From NCBI GenBank assembly GCA_028751875.1, contig CM054134.1, forward strand, positions 70,872,071 to 70,936,070: a stretch of 64,000 nt of DNA. The letters run 5' to 3'. Origin of the DNA: Rapana venosa (lineage: Eukaryota > Mollusca > Gastropoda > Neogastropoda > Muricidae). The notes beneath the pieces are model-generated. The model did not search any database. It had not been told where the DNA came from and worked only from the letters and a program-made list of their open reading frames with translations. The position numbers were made by a program, and so were the translations under genes. Shown in pieces: positions 48,222-59,857 of the stretch (positions are counted from its first letter, which is position 1; every line of letters begins with the position of its first letter).

Positions 48222-50935
48222 TACCCTCGAGTGGTGACTGTCACTGTTGAGTGGCGACTGTCACTGTTGAGTGGTGACTGTCACTGTTGCGTGGTGACTG
48301 TGTGGTGACTGTGTGGTGACTGTGTGGTGACTGTGTGGTGACTGTCACTGATGAGTGGTGACTGTCACCGTTGGATGGTGATTGTCACTGTTGAGTGGTG
48401 ACTGTCACTGTTGTGTGGTGACTGTGTGGTGACTGTCACTGTTGGGTGGTGACGGTCACTGTTGAGTGGTGACTGTCACTGTTGAGTGGTGACTGTCACT
48501 GTTGAGTGGTGACTGTGTGGTGACTGTCACTGTTGAGTGGTGCCTGTCACTGTTGAGTGGTGACTGTCACTGTTGAGTGGTGACTGTCACTCTTGAGTGG
48601 TGACTGTTATTGTTGAGTGGTGACTGTCACTGTTGAGTGGTGACTGTGTGGTGACTGTCACTGATGAGTGGTGACTGTCGCTGTTGAGTGGTGACTGTCA
48701 CCGTTGTGTGGTGACTGTCGCTGTTGTGTGGTGACTGTGTGGTGACTGTCACTGTTGAGTGGTGACGGTCACTGTTGAGTGGTGACGGTCACTGTTGAGT
48801 GGTGACTGTCACTGTTGAGTGGTGACTGTCATTGTTGAGTGGTGACCGTCACTGTTGAGTGATGACTGTGTGGTGACTGTTGAGTGGTGACTGTCACTGT
48901 TGAGTGGTGAATGTCACTGTTGAGTGGTGAATGTCACCGTTGAGTGGTGACTGTGACTGTTGAGTGGTGACTGTCACTGTTGAGTGGTGACTGTCATTGT
49001 TGAGTGGTGACTGTCACTGTTGAGTGATGACTGTGTGGTGACTGTCACTGTTGAGTGGTGACTGTCACTGTTGAGTGGTGAATGTCACTGTTGAGTGGTG
49101 ACTGTCACTGTTGAGTGGTGACTGTCACTGTTGAGTGGTGACTGTCACCGTTGAGTGATGACTGTGTGGTGACTATGTGGTGACTGTCACTGATGAGTGG
49201 TGACTGTCACTGTAGAGTGGTGACTGTCACTGTTGAGTGGTGACTGTCACTGTTGTGTGTTGACTGTCATTGTTGTGTGGTGACTGTCACTGTTGTGTGG
49301 TGACTGTCACTGTAGAGCGTTGACTGTCACTGTTGTGTGGTGACTGTCACTGTCGAGCGTTGACTGCCACTGTTGAGCGTTGACTGTCACTGTTGAGCGT
49401 TGACTGTCACTGTTGAGTGGTGACTGTGTGGTGGCTGTCACGGTTGAGTGGTGACTGTGTGGGGACTGTCACGGTAGAGTGTTGAATGTCACTGTTGAGT
49501 GTTGACTGTCACTGATGAGTGGTGACTGTGTGTGACTGTCACTGTTGAGCGTTGACTGTCACTGTTGAGTGTTGACGGCCACTGTTGAGCTGTGAACTTG
49601 TTGTGACTGTCGCTGTTGAGTGGTGATTGTGTGGTGAATGTCACTGTTGAGTGGTGACTGTGTGGTGACTGTCACTATTGAGCGATGACTGTGTGGTGAC
49701 TGTCATTGTTGTGCGGTGACGGTCACTGTTGAGTGATGACTGTGTGGTGACTGTCACTGTTGAGTAGTGACTGTCGCTGTTGAGTGATGACAGAGTGGTG
49801 ACTGTCACTGTTGAGTGGTGACTGAGTGGTGACTTTCAATGTTGAGTGATGACTGTCACTGTTGTGTGGTGACTGTCACTGTTGAGTGGTGACTGTCACT
49901 GTTGTGTGGTGACTGTCAATGTTAAGTGGTGACTGTCACTGTTGTGTGGTGACTGTCACTGTTGTGTGGTGACTGTCACTGTTGTGTGGTGACTGTCACT
50001 GTTGAGCGTTGACTGTCACTGTTGTGTGGTGAGTGTCACTGTTGAGCGTTGACTGTTACTGTTGAGTGGTCACTGAGTGGTGACCGAGTGGTGACTGTCA
50101 CTGTTGAGCGTTGACTGTCACTGTTGTGTGGTGACTGTCACTGTTGAGCGTTGACTGTCACTGTTTTGTGTTGACTGTCATTGTTGTGTGGTGACTGTCA
50201 CTGTTGGGTGGTGACTGTCACTGTTGAGCGTTGACTGAGTGGTGACTGTCACTGTTGAGTGGTGACTGTCACTGTCGAGTGGTGACTGTCACTGTCGAGT
50301 GGTGACTGTCACTGTCGAGTGGTGACTGTCAATGTTGAGTGGTGACTCACTGTTGAGTGGTGACTGAGTGGTGACTGTCACTGTTGAGTGGCGACTGTCA
50401 CTGTGTGTGGTGACTGTCACTGTTGAGTGGTGACTGTCACTGTTGTGTGGTGAATGTCACTGTTGAGCGTTGACTGTCACTGTTGTGTGGTGACTGTCAC
50501 TGTTGAATGGTGACGGTCACCGTTGAGTGGTGACTGTCACTGTTGAGTGGTGACTGAGTGGTGACTGTCACTGTTGAGTGGTGACTGTCACTGTCGAGTG
50601 GTGACTGTCACTGTCGAGTGGTGACTGTCACTGTCGAGTGGTGACTGTCAATGTTGAGTGGCGACTGAGTGGTGACTGTCACTGTTGAGTGGCGACTGTC
50701 ACTGTTGTGTGGTAACTCACTGTTGAGTGGTGACTGTCACTGTTGTGTGGTGACTGTCTGTTGTGTGGTGACTGTTGTGTGGTGACTGTCACTGTTGAGT
50801 AGTGACTGTCACTGTTGAGTGGTGACCGTTATTGTTGAGTGGTGACGGTCACTGTTGAGTGGTGACTGCCACTGTTGAGTGTTGCTGGTGAGTGGTGACT
50901 GTGTGGTGGCTGTCACTGTTGAGTGGTCACTGTCA
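48222..50935. repeat. 2.7-kb minisatellite, 20-bp unit GAGTGGTGACTGTCACTGTT
   Basis: About 130 tandem units of gagtggtgactgtcactgtt, mixed with an 11-bp short unit (gtgtggtgact) and with variants gagcgttgactg and gtgtggtgactg. Each unit contains GTGACTGTCAC, an almost perfect palindrome. TGA occurs in the unit so no frame stays open. Higher-order blocks of several hundred bases repeat within it (for example the cgagtggtgactgtcactgt runs near 50276 and 50590). It starts about 3.4 kb upstream of the end, and ends about 700 bases upstream of the start, of the next gene. Confidence 0.97.
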
Positions 50936-51638
50936 CTGCACCTTTCTGACAACAATTTTCCACGTATCTCAAACTCTAAAGACTGTTACATAAAGTTCAT
51001 CGCAGATTAGAGAATCAATCCTCCAGCAGCGGACACTGGAGTTAGGTCATACTGAAGGTATGGTCCTTGCTCCATAATGCCTCAAATGCTGTCACTGAAA
51101 GATTTCGTTCTCTTGGGGTTTTGTGTGGTTTTGCTTATTCCCCTCACTTGATTGTATGCTAAATCTGTTTTTTTCTGAATGATGGAGGTGTTGTCCCTGG
51201 TTATCTGCACTTGTTTCCCCGCACTTACTTTTTTCTTCAATAATAAATCATAGAGTCAAAGGAGAAAGAGTCGATATTGATGGTTGTGACACCAGAGCAT
51301 GGAATGTGACTCACGTTGTCTTTGATATAGGATGATCACTGAAGACAAAAAAATGATGGTATGATTTTATGAAAATGTTGTCAGGGTTCGGGGTATAGAA
51401 CAGGGCTGTACTCTACGATTCCTTTCATGATAGGTACACTACAGTGATAACTATTGTGATGTTAACTATCCCAATAAATAACCCCCCTTTAATGTTGACC
51501 AACTGTTTTCACGTAAAATTCTTTGACTTTACATCTCGAATAGTAGATTTTACCCTTGTTTATACTTGAGTAAAACTGTTTAAAAAACCCTGTGGGTTGG
51601 TGTTTATATTAAATGGTTTATGTGTACCTGTCTTCCAG
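50936..51638. other. Upstream region/intron of the 51.6-kb gene
   Basis: Unique AT-rich sequence. A pyrimidine tract ending cctgtcttccag at 51638 looks like an acceptor, so a non-coding first exon probably lies upstream. No promoter element can be assigned with confidence. Confidence 0.5.
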
Positions 51639-54600
51639 AGAGGCTGAAGAATGAGCCAGGGCAACATGCTGAATTTTCTGGACTCGGCTCGAGTCTACAT
51701 GGACAGCGCTCTTCAAAAGCCAGGAGCAAGCCTCACTCGCACTGTCAATCTTCCCGCCGTTTCCTGCAGAGAAATATCCTCAAGCGGTCCTCACCCTTAA
51801 AACTTAGTCACACAGGACCCCTGCGTCAATGCCGTCGCCGCAAGTCCAGCGCTTCGAAATCATCTTCTGTGCTAGGTAAGGCTGCCGAAACCTCAGGGGG
51901 CTGTACCACTTCATCAGAGGGTCCAAGAAATGCTCAGTGTGCAGAGTCCAACATGCCCAACAGTGGGCCAGATTCCTCAGTTGTGTATGTAAACTGTAGT
52001 CCGGTTACTGAAAACCTCACCTCTCATGGCGTCAAATCTTCTCTTCAGTTCAAAGCTCCCCTGGAGTTCACACAGCCAGACAGCTATCTGCAAATGGCAG
52101 ATCCAACCCAAACCCTGTCTCAGCCTCAGCCTCAGATAGACCAGTGCTGTTTTGATCAGAGCAGTTTCCCAAGCCCGTTCATGGCTGCCTGGAGTCTTCC
52201 TGCTCACGCTCTAGGCCAGCAGGCTGAGCCAGTTCCCCTGTCGGGCACACACCCGTCTGCAGCAGGCACAAGTCACGGTCAGCCCCTGTGTGACGCAGAC
52301 ATGCTCACTGCCCAAAGGCACGACGATCTGGGCAAGAGCACACACGATATTCTCTATAACTCCATGCTGAATTCTGGCCTCACGTTTACACTACCAGAAC
52401 CTGACGCTCTCTGTGGCAGCGATGAGGAGGATGAGAACAATCAGGTCACCTGCGCTCAGAGCTATGACGCTTCAGCAGTTCCACCTCTCCATTCCACAAT
52501 GAGCGTCAATGAATCTCCTCCACAGCTTGGGAACCACACATCTTTCTGCTCTGAGATGATACCCAGGATGAACCTACCACTGCAAGAGCTTTCAGAAGAC
52601 ACGGATTTGATTGACTTCTTTGACTTGATGGTTTCTCCCGCAGACAGCAGTGACAGTGGCCAGGCTGCTGCAGTCACCTCATCTGGACCCGTTCCCTGTT
52701 GTGGCAAGTCGTTCACTGCTGCTGGTTCTTCTGCCATAGCTGATGTGTGTCACATTCAGCCTGCAAGTCCTTTGGAGCAAGAATTTTCTTTTATCAATGC
52801 TTTTCTTGGTTTAGACTCAGCTTCCTCCGACATCCCTAGTGTGGAGCCCATAAACGTCAGCTGTACATCACCTTCACAGGAGGAGACACAGCAACAGAGG
52901 AGTACAATGGATGCAACCTGTGCAGAACTATTTCAAGATGATTTATCCCAAAATGTCTGTGCAATGAATGTGAACTATGCAATGTCATTACAAAATGGGA
53001 CCCCGGAAGTACAAACCCGTTGGATGCAAACTATGCAGTATCATTTCAGTACGAATCTCTTGACAGTATCAGTGATTCATATGCAAGTTGTGCAGTCTCT
53101 TTACCAAACGGGTCTTCAAAAGTATAGACACATTACAGGTGAGCTGTGCAGTGTCTTTTGACACAGCTCCTCCAGCGCTCACGACAGCTTGTGAAGCAAG
53201 TCCCAGTGATGCTGATGTGGCAGAAAGCCACAGGCCAAACAAAGACAGCGATGACGATGAGTGTCTTCAGCAACTCTTCACAGCCATAGAAATCATCTCA
53301 TCCACAGAAACAAATAAAGGGTTTTCTGATTTTGACGCACTTGTAGGTGATTCAGGAGATTACCCAGACGTGACTCCATCAACACCCTATCTTTGTGGCG
53401 CTTTTCCTGAGACTACAGTGTCTTCACTCTCTTGTCCATCAGCCAGTGCTGTGTACTCTGCTGGTCAACAATCAGGGGTTGTCTCTCTATGTACACAGAC
53501 AGACATGGTTCCTGTCAGTCTTGGAACAATGTTTTCTCATGTAGCTTCATCCAGTTCGTCATTGTTAACAGCTGTGCCTGTTGATCCGTCACCATCACCT
53601 GCATCCACCGTCTATCCACCCGCTGTCTTCCCTCTTCCTGAAGTGGAGCAACCTGTATACAGGCAACCACAAGGAGATGCAGGTAGCAAACTACTTGTCA
53701 CCTGCACCAAACGTCCAGTACTTAGCATATGGCAAAGACAATGATTTCAATCTGCTTTTAGACCTGAATACAGGCGACAACTGTACACCGCTGACAGATA
53801 TTGCCAAAGGGTTCAGTTTGAGTGGAGGAGAATCAACCACTAAACCTTCATGTGGGGTCTCTGATGTCCTACTAACATTAGCCAAGGTGAAAATGATCAC
53901 TTTGAAAGTATACAAAATGAAAATTCTGAGAATGGTCAATCTACGTTGGAAAATTCTGTGAACAACTTGGCTGAATTTTTCCCAAAGCCTCTTGATACTG
54001 GCAGTGTGAACAAAACATCCACATTCTATGATGACCACAGTGAATACTTTTCATATTTGGAGAGATAAGCAACAGCTTTTCTACAATAGATGAGGTGAAT
54101 AACAGTATGTCTCCATCAGAAGTCTTCAGTCCATCCATTGCTGACCATTCTAGAGACATTTTCTTCTTGCATTTAGAAACCTCTGGAACAATAGCAGATC
54201 ATTTCAGTGTGGAAACAACTACATCTGCTCCAAAAACAGAACGTGGTGTGCAAACTTCTATCACGAACAAGCCCAGTGATCTCAGTTCTAGCGATGGAAA
54301 ACAAGAGCAAGGAGGAAAACAAGGTATAGATTTTTATACAGCAAATGCTGAAACAACAGCTGAACAATGTGAAGACAAATCAGTGTTTTCAGACTGTAGC
54401 AATGACTACCTAGAGAGCCATGTCAATGTCCTTTCTGAATGTCTTGGTGAACATTTCAAAGAAAACGATGTTTCTTCTTTCAGCAATGGTATCATCAAAT
54501 TTCAAGATTCAATGCATAATTGTAGAAACATTTCCGCATTCGAAATACATCCGAATGTCCTAGATGATGAGGGAAGTAGTACTGATGATGACAGGGACAC

Positions 54601-54692
54601 AGAATGGAACCGACAGAACACACACTTCCTCCGTTTCATCTGGTGTTCTTGACCAACGTCAACCGCTTGTACAAAAACATGCAGTTGGCTAA
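51639..54692 (+). CDS. Ser/Asp-rich protein gene with FAM181-like N-terminus, frame broken about seven times
   Basis: The likely start is ATG 51651, twelve bases after a good acceptor. Segment 1 encodes NMLNFLDSARVYMDSALQKP and RTVNL; after a frame change RRFLQRNILKRSSPLKL follows. Together this resembles the FAM181 signature (L.FVNLAS.DI..ALDKS....R..RKYLQKQLKRFS), a family whose vertebrate members are reported to bind TEAD factors. The rest is Ser/Thr/Gln/Asp-rich with acidic-hydrophobic patches such as DTDLIDFFDLM, FSFINAFLGLD, DECLQQLFTAIEII, NLLLDLN and NNLAEFFPKPLD, and a NYA.S/CAVS repeat at 52970-53160. Coding sense moves between frames near 51755, 53018, 53124, 53680, 53884, 54062 and 54600, ending at TAA 54690-54692. 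Every segment is open and coding-like with no isolated nonsense codon. That suggests base-level indel errors or a very young pseudogene. Joined length is about 1,000 residues, much longer than vertebrate FAM181 proteins, so the family link is tentative. Confidence 0.65.
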
Positions 54693-54858
54693 CCCAGAAT
54701 GTCATGAATGGGAGTGAAATACTGTTCCACTGACAGGGATATCTTCTCTATTTTGCAATTTCATCAACTACCTGCGAGATGCCATTTTTTCAGGTACTGT
54801 TTACAAATGTAGTCCACATTTTTCTGTTCAGTTCTTAATTGTGACTCGTCGTTAAAAC

Positions 54859-54864
54859 AATAAA
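54859..54864 (+). terminator. Candidate polyadenylation signal AATAAA
   Basis: AATAAA about 170 bases after the last stop of the 51.6-kb gene, followed by a tgtgtcgtgtgattt GT-rich stretch as expected downstream of a cleavage site. Confidence 0.6.
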
Positions 54865-54892
54865 AACAAGCTGTGTCGTGTGATTTGCTGTA

Positions 54893-55380
54893 AACTCACT
54901 CTTTGTCCATACAAGCCTCCTGAAGACTGTTGTTGCTCAGAACCAGTAAGTTGAACACAGGGTGTAAACTCTCTGTGGCGTGGCTGTGCTTTCTACAGGC
55001 TCTGCAGCCTTCTGCCCATGGTTTGTACTGAATAGAGTCCCGCACATTGTGATAAAAAAAATTCAGAACACTGGACAAACTACAGAATTGAGAGCATCAT
55101 TTGTTTTGATGGAACAAATGTCATAGAAAAAAACAGATAGTACAGTTCAGATCATCATTGATTTAAAGTTTATAGGTTGTTCACTTACTGTATCTGCAGC
55201 AATACGCACTCTTTTATTGTAATTCCGGGGATCTGTTTGAAATATCCGCATTTGTTTGGTCTGTTTTTACGTGAAACAATAAAGCAAACAAGTTTTTTTT
55301 TAAAAGTAAGCAACCTTGCAAACAAATGAGCAACCAAATAGTGAATCAACTGAGCAAGCAACTAACGAAGCAACAATGAC
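54893..55380. other. Intergenic sequence, nothing recognised
   Basis: Contains a second AATAAA at about 55279. No repeat family or coding signal seen. Confidence 0.5.
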
Positions 55381-55394
55381 AGACTCCCAACAGT

Positions 55395-55700
55395 AGACAG
55401 AACTACCTTCTAATGGCACCTTGTCCAAGCTCTTTTGCTTGGCGCTTTGGTATCTTCTTTAGAAGCTATAGACCCTTTCTGGTCACCGTCCAGCAATTTC
55501 ATGGTGGGTTCTATAGTTTCAGGGCACTCTGTGTCAAAGGGCTTTTGAAATCAATGAACACAGGATAAAATCCACTCTGGTACTGGATGGAATTCTTCAT
55601 CTAAGATGGTGTTGATGTTGAGGCCAATTATTCAGTTGACAGTGATAATATCTTAATTCTTCAGTGAGGATGTCTTCTGTCTGGGGTCTTAATCTGTTTG
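55395..55700 (-). mobile_element. Degenerate LINE reverse transcriptase fragment
   Basis: On the minus strand around 55520-55565 it reads VFIDFKSPLTQSALKL, a decayed form of the motif A region (F.DF.KAFDS). Neighbouring strings in the same orientation are also RT-like but broken. Weak evidence. Confidence 0.4.
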
Positions 55701-56054
55701 GTTAGTTTCTATAATTATCAACAAGAACATGCTATTCTCCCGATTTCTGAATAAGAAAACTTCTATAGTTTCCAGTTTCTGGCTGAATATAAACATTTTC
55801 ATTAGAGATCGAGGAGGCGGTGGGGATGGGTCTAGATTAAAAACAAAAAATATGTAAGGCTTGTTGTTGTGGTTGACAATGAGCAATGTTAACTCCAGCC
55901 TTACTGCACTTCAGATCTAAGTCAACAAAAGAGTACAGTTTTCATTCTGCGCTTAGTCTAATGGTTCATGGTTCTAAATCAACCCCCCCCAACCTATGAC
56001 CTGTACTATTCATAGTTTCTAAGTGTTGTCGTTATTCAAAATTTCTTTTTCCTT

Positions 56055-56430
56055 CTCAGCGAGGCTCCGAGGTTTATCAATGGCGATATTTTTGGTGTAG
56101 GACCTATTCAATGGTGACATTTTTGCGTGTAGACATATCATAGTGTATATTTTGCGTGTGGAATTTCAAGGCGATATTTTTGCGTGTAGGACCATATTTA
56201 ATGGTGATATTTTTGCGTGTGGGACCATATTCAATGGTGATATTTTTGCATGTAGGACCCTATTCAATGGTGATATTTTTGCATGTAGGACCCTATTCAA
56301 TGGTGATATTTTTGCGTGTAGGACCATATTCAATGGCGATATTTTTGCATGTGGGACCATTTTTACCCACCACTAAAGTAGTGGCATCCTGACTTCATGG
56401 ATGACGTCTAAACAGGATTCCAGTGTGCAT
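56055..56430 (-). repeat. 33-bp minisatellite born inside a SINE tail
   Basis: The SINE tail variant 2 (minus; gcgaggctccgaggtttatc aatgg at the left, gatgacgtctaaacaggatt cc at the right) contains about eight tandem copies of tcaatggtgatatttttgcg tgtaggaccat. Because 33 is divisible by three, an open frame (NGDIFACRTIF repeated) runs through it, but it is a repeat artefact. Confidence 0.85.
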
Positions 56431-56439
56431 GCAGGTTTT

Positions 56440-56717
56440 TTTAAAATTTAAAACTTTACCGTTGGTTCCTGCCGGCACTCAATGGCCTTCTCTTCCCAAA
56501 AGTGGAACCGATTTTAACGTGTGCGCAAGTTTCCCGTGCATGTGCAGGAGGGACCTCGGTTTACAGTCTCACCCAAGGACTTTGGGGGGCAGTGGAGATG
56601 GTACTGACGTTAACTCTAGGGGTAAAATATCCTCGAACGGGTGCCTCGGTGGAAGCTTCGATCCCGGGCCGTCAGATCACGAGCGAATGCGCCAACCACT
56701 AGGCTATCCTGTCCCCT
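56440..56717 (-). mobile_element. tRNA-SINE family A, 5' half and body
   Basis: ttcctgccggcactcaatgg, gattttaacgtgtgcgcaag, gacctcggtttacagtctca, gtactgacgttaactctagg, gatcccgggccgtcagatca, accactaggctatcctgtcc in order. The head (minus strand) starts at about 56717. Confidence 0.85.
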
Positions 56718-56794
56718 TCTTTATTAATGAAACAACATATGATGATGGAGTCTCCCGTCGGATCGACGGATGAATAGGCAGGCAGGCTTATCTG

Positions 56795-58055
56795 TCAGAA
56801 TGTATCCTCATTTTGGGAGAAGAGGCCGATTCTAGATGCACAGCACTTCCCACAGGTATTGCAAGGAAAAACGTCTCCAGAAGTTGAGCCCTGCTTCCTT
56901 CGCTCACGCTTCTCCTTAATGGCCAGCGTTCTCTTGTTTTCAAAAGTCTTTATGCCACTGGAGCACAGCATCCTCCAGCGAGAACGATCAAGGACATCAG
57001 TTTCCCAGGTAGCGATGTCTATGTCACAGGCTTTAAGGTTTGTCTTCAAGGTGTCCTTGAATCGCTTGTAGGGTCTTCCAAGTTTTCGGAGGCCTTCCTT
57101 CAGCTGGCCATACAATAGCATCCTTGGGATCCTGCTGTCTGTCATTCGGACAACGTGTCCTGTCCAGCGTAGCTGGTACTTGATCAGTAGGCTTTCGATG
57201 CTGGGCAGGCTACTCTTCTCTAGGACCTGGAGGTTGGAGACCCTGTCTTGCCACTTTATTCCGAGGATCTTTCGTAGGCATCTCTGGTGAAATTGCTCAA
57301 GCTGTTGAATGTGACGGCAGTACGTCGTCCATGTTTCACAGCAGTACAACAAGGTGGTCAGCACGACAGCTCTGTAAGTTTTGATTTTAGTGCTGAGCCT
57401 GATGCCGTTGTTGTTCTATAGCCTGTTGTTGAATCTGCCGAAGGCAGAACTGGCCTTGGCGATGCGCACTGTAACTTCTGCATCAAGGGTTCCATTGCTG
57501 CAGAGGGAGCTGCCCAGGTAGCAAAACTTGTCGACTGACCTGACCTCTGTGTCATCGATCTTAACTGCAGGTGGGGGGAAGGCATTGGCGTTCTGTGAAA
57601 TAGCTGGTTGGTATATCGGTCTTGCTGAGGCTGATGGTGAGCTCAAAGCGCCTGCAGGAGGTAGAGAACCGGTCAATAATGAACTGTATGTCCTCATGGG
57701 TGTGTGTGCGCAAGCGCGCAATCAGCGAAGAGGAACTCTCTCAACAGTGCCTCAGACACCCTGGATCTAGCACGGAGTCACCGCAAGTTGAAAAGTTTGC
57801 CATCAGTGCGAAACTGAATGTAGATGCCCCTGTCACAGTCTTGGAAGGCATCAATCAGCATGGCAGAGAAGAGAATAGAGAACAGTGTGGGTGCCAGGAC
57901 GCTGCCCTGCTTCACTCCATTTACCACAGGAAATGGATCCGACATGTCAGTATTTTCCTGTACTCTCGCCTGCATGCCATCGTGGAGTGACGCAATCAGC
58001 TGTATTAGGCTCTTTGGGTAACCAAACTTTAGGAGGATCTTCCACAGCCCACGGC
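56795..58055 (-). mobile_element. 5'-truncated, frameshifted LINE with C-terminal zinc-finger-like motif
   Basis: Minus strand encodes RT motif B (FPVVNGVKQGSVLAPTLFSI, about 57900), then after frame breaks KFCYLGSSLCSNGTLDAEVT, LTTLLYCCETWTTYCRHIQQ, RCLRKILGIKWQDRVSN, LRWTGHVVRMTDSRIP and the end FPCNTCGKCCASRIGLFS. The C..C...C....IGL.SH pattern is a known C-terminal feature of one group of animal LINEs. A tract carrying the YADD box has been lost or scrambled between 57780 and 57600. It is a different family from the 40.7-kb LINE. Confidence 0.8.
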
Positions 58056-58344
58056 ATATGAATTCAACACAAAAGTCATCAGAGTCATGGTTTTAGTATG
58101 TGCATACATGCCTGCTTGCTTGCGTGCACGTGAGTATGTGTGTGCTGGAGTTGCTTGGAGCATGCATCCATACATCTCTCTCTGTGCGGTGGTGGTTGGG
58201 GGGAGGGGTGTGTGCACTTGTTTGCTTTAACTTTGCTTGGAGTAAGCACAAATGCTAAAAATACTCATTTCCAGTGCTACCTATTTGCTTGCTAAAGAAC
58301 AGGAAAATGATGATAACATGAGTTTGACTATTGTCTGGTAACAA

Positions 58345-58390
58345 CTGAGAGAGAGAGAGAGAAGAGAGAGAGAAGAGAAGAGAGAGAGAA
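58345..58390. repeat. GA microsatellite
   Basis: (GA)n with two aga slips. Confidence 0.9.
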
Positions 58391-58519
58391 TGAATAGATT
58401 TTATTCGTTTTAGAATGTATACTGTGTTTATGTTTGTGTTTTTTGTGGTAAGTCTTTGTGTTTATGTTGATATTAAATTGGTATTGTTAATCTAATATAT
58501 TTGTGACGTTGCATGTGTT

Positions 58520-58625
58520 AAATGACTTGAATGTAAGCGCTTCCAGTTGTTTGCTTTACAAGACTCAGCGCTATATAAATAGAATACGTTATTATTATTA
58601 ATAATATTAATATTATTATTATTTT
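58520..58625 (+). mobile_element. LINE/SINE 3' tail (gcgctatataa type)
   Basis: atgtaagcgcttccagttgt, ttacaagactcagcgctata taaatag then TTA repeats: the same terminal block as the LINE copies at 33.8 and 46.4 kb. Confidence 0.65.
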
Positions 58626-58885
58626 TTATTATTATTATTATTATCATCATCATCATCATTATTAGTATCATTATCACCATCCTCTTCCTCCTCCTCCTTC
58701 TTTTTTCTTCTTCTTCTTCTTCTTCTTCTTCATTCTTCTTCTTTTCTTCTTCTTCTTCGCAATTCTCTCTTCTTTCTTCTTCGCAATCTTCTTCTTCTTC
58801 TTCTTCTTCGCAATTCTTCTTCTTCTTCGCAATTCTTCTTCTTCTTCGCAATTCTTCTTCTTCTTCGCAATTCTTCTTCTTCTCC
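58590..58885. repeat. TTA/TCA/TTC trinucleotide arrays with GCAATTC interruptions
   Basis: (TTA)n, (TCA)n, then (TTC)n interrupted regularly by gcaattc. The unit gcaattcttcttcttctt recurs four times near 58811-58877, giving an 18-bp minisatellite. Confidence 0.9.
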
Positions 58886-58889
58886 GACA

Positions 58890-59520
58890 TAGTACCAAAC
58901 TAGGGGATAGCTGTGCTATTTTTCTGTGTCACTTTGGCATTGTGTAGGTTGGAAAGTTTATTCTATAGTGAATGCTTGTTTTACAATGTTTAAGATGTTG
59001 TGTGTATGGCTATCTATTATGTGCTGTATTTTTGTATTATTTTAACCGTGCACGCGCTTGATGAGATAAACAGTAGTTTTTTGTGTCTGTATTTGTAACA
59101 TGGTTGTGATATATATTATGATTGAAAATGAATTCAGAGCAAAAGAATTATGGACCGGTCGGTTTGAGTTATGTATGTACACTATTTGCATTTCTATATC
59201 ATGATAAATCACTTGGCTGTGAGAATATTGAGAAAGTTGTTTGCTTGCATAAAAAAGAATATGTGCAATGTAATGTGTTTTTTGAAAAACTTAAATCACA
59301 ACCCATAGAAGCAACGGTTAGCTGTACATTTACTGAGTAGAATGTAACCTAATTCAGAATCAAACTTTTGTTATATGAAGAACAAATAAGTTATTTCCTG
59401 CAAATAGGTTTTAACATGACTGTGGAATCTTTTTAAAAGTCTAAAAGAAATACTGTCAAAACACACTTCATACCAGCGAGAGCATAACTACATATAACTT
59501 TTTCTTAATAAAATGAATCA
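58890..59520. other. Unique AT-rich sequence with a 72-codon open frame
   Basis: The frame 59122-59340 is not low complexity (SYVCTLFAFLYHDKSLGCEN, YVQCNVFFEKLKSQPIE) but has no recognised homologue or splice context. AATAAA follows at about 59508. Could be a terminal exon or chance. Confidence 0.3.
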
Positions 59521-59857
59521 GATATAATCACTGTTGTCTGTTGCCTGTCTCAATGGCCGCTGTCGACGGTATGACGGTATAACGGCACCAGAATTCGCCA
59601 TCTGTCTCTGCCTCTGCTGTAGCCCTGTCAGCTGCTGATCTCAGTGATGGTGGCACGTAGAATGTTACTGGTCTGCCTCCTTTTCTTCTGCCATCAACCT
59701 TGCCTTGGAAAACTGTCACCATCAGATTTGTTTGTGTTTGTTTTGTGTTTGCATGGCCAACGTATCTCAGTCTGCACTTAATAATTCCAGCCAACATTTG
59801 TCTTTGCATTGAGGGCTCATCGCGAATGCTTTCATTCGTTCTTCTGTCTTTCCCCGT

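Noticed and set aside
56143..56392. NGDIFACRTIF repeat protein
   Set aside because: 33-bp minisatellite within a SINE tail; period divisible by three gives an artificial repeat protein.
58492..58898. Glu/Lys-rich minus-strand frames
   Set aside because: (TTC)n arrays with GCAATTC interruptions; no coding context.
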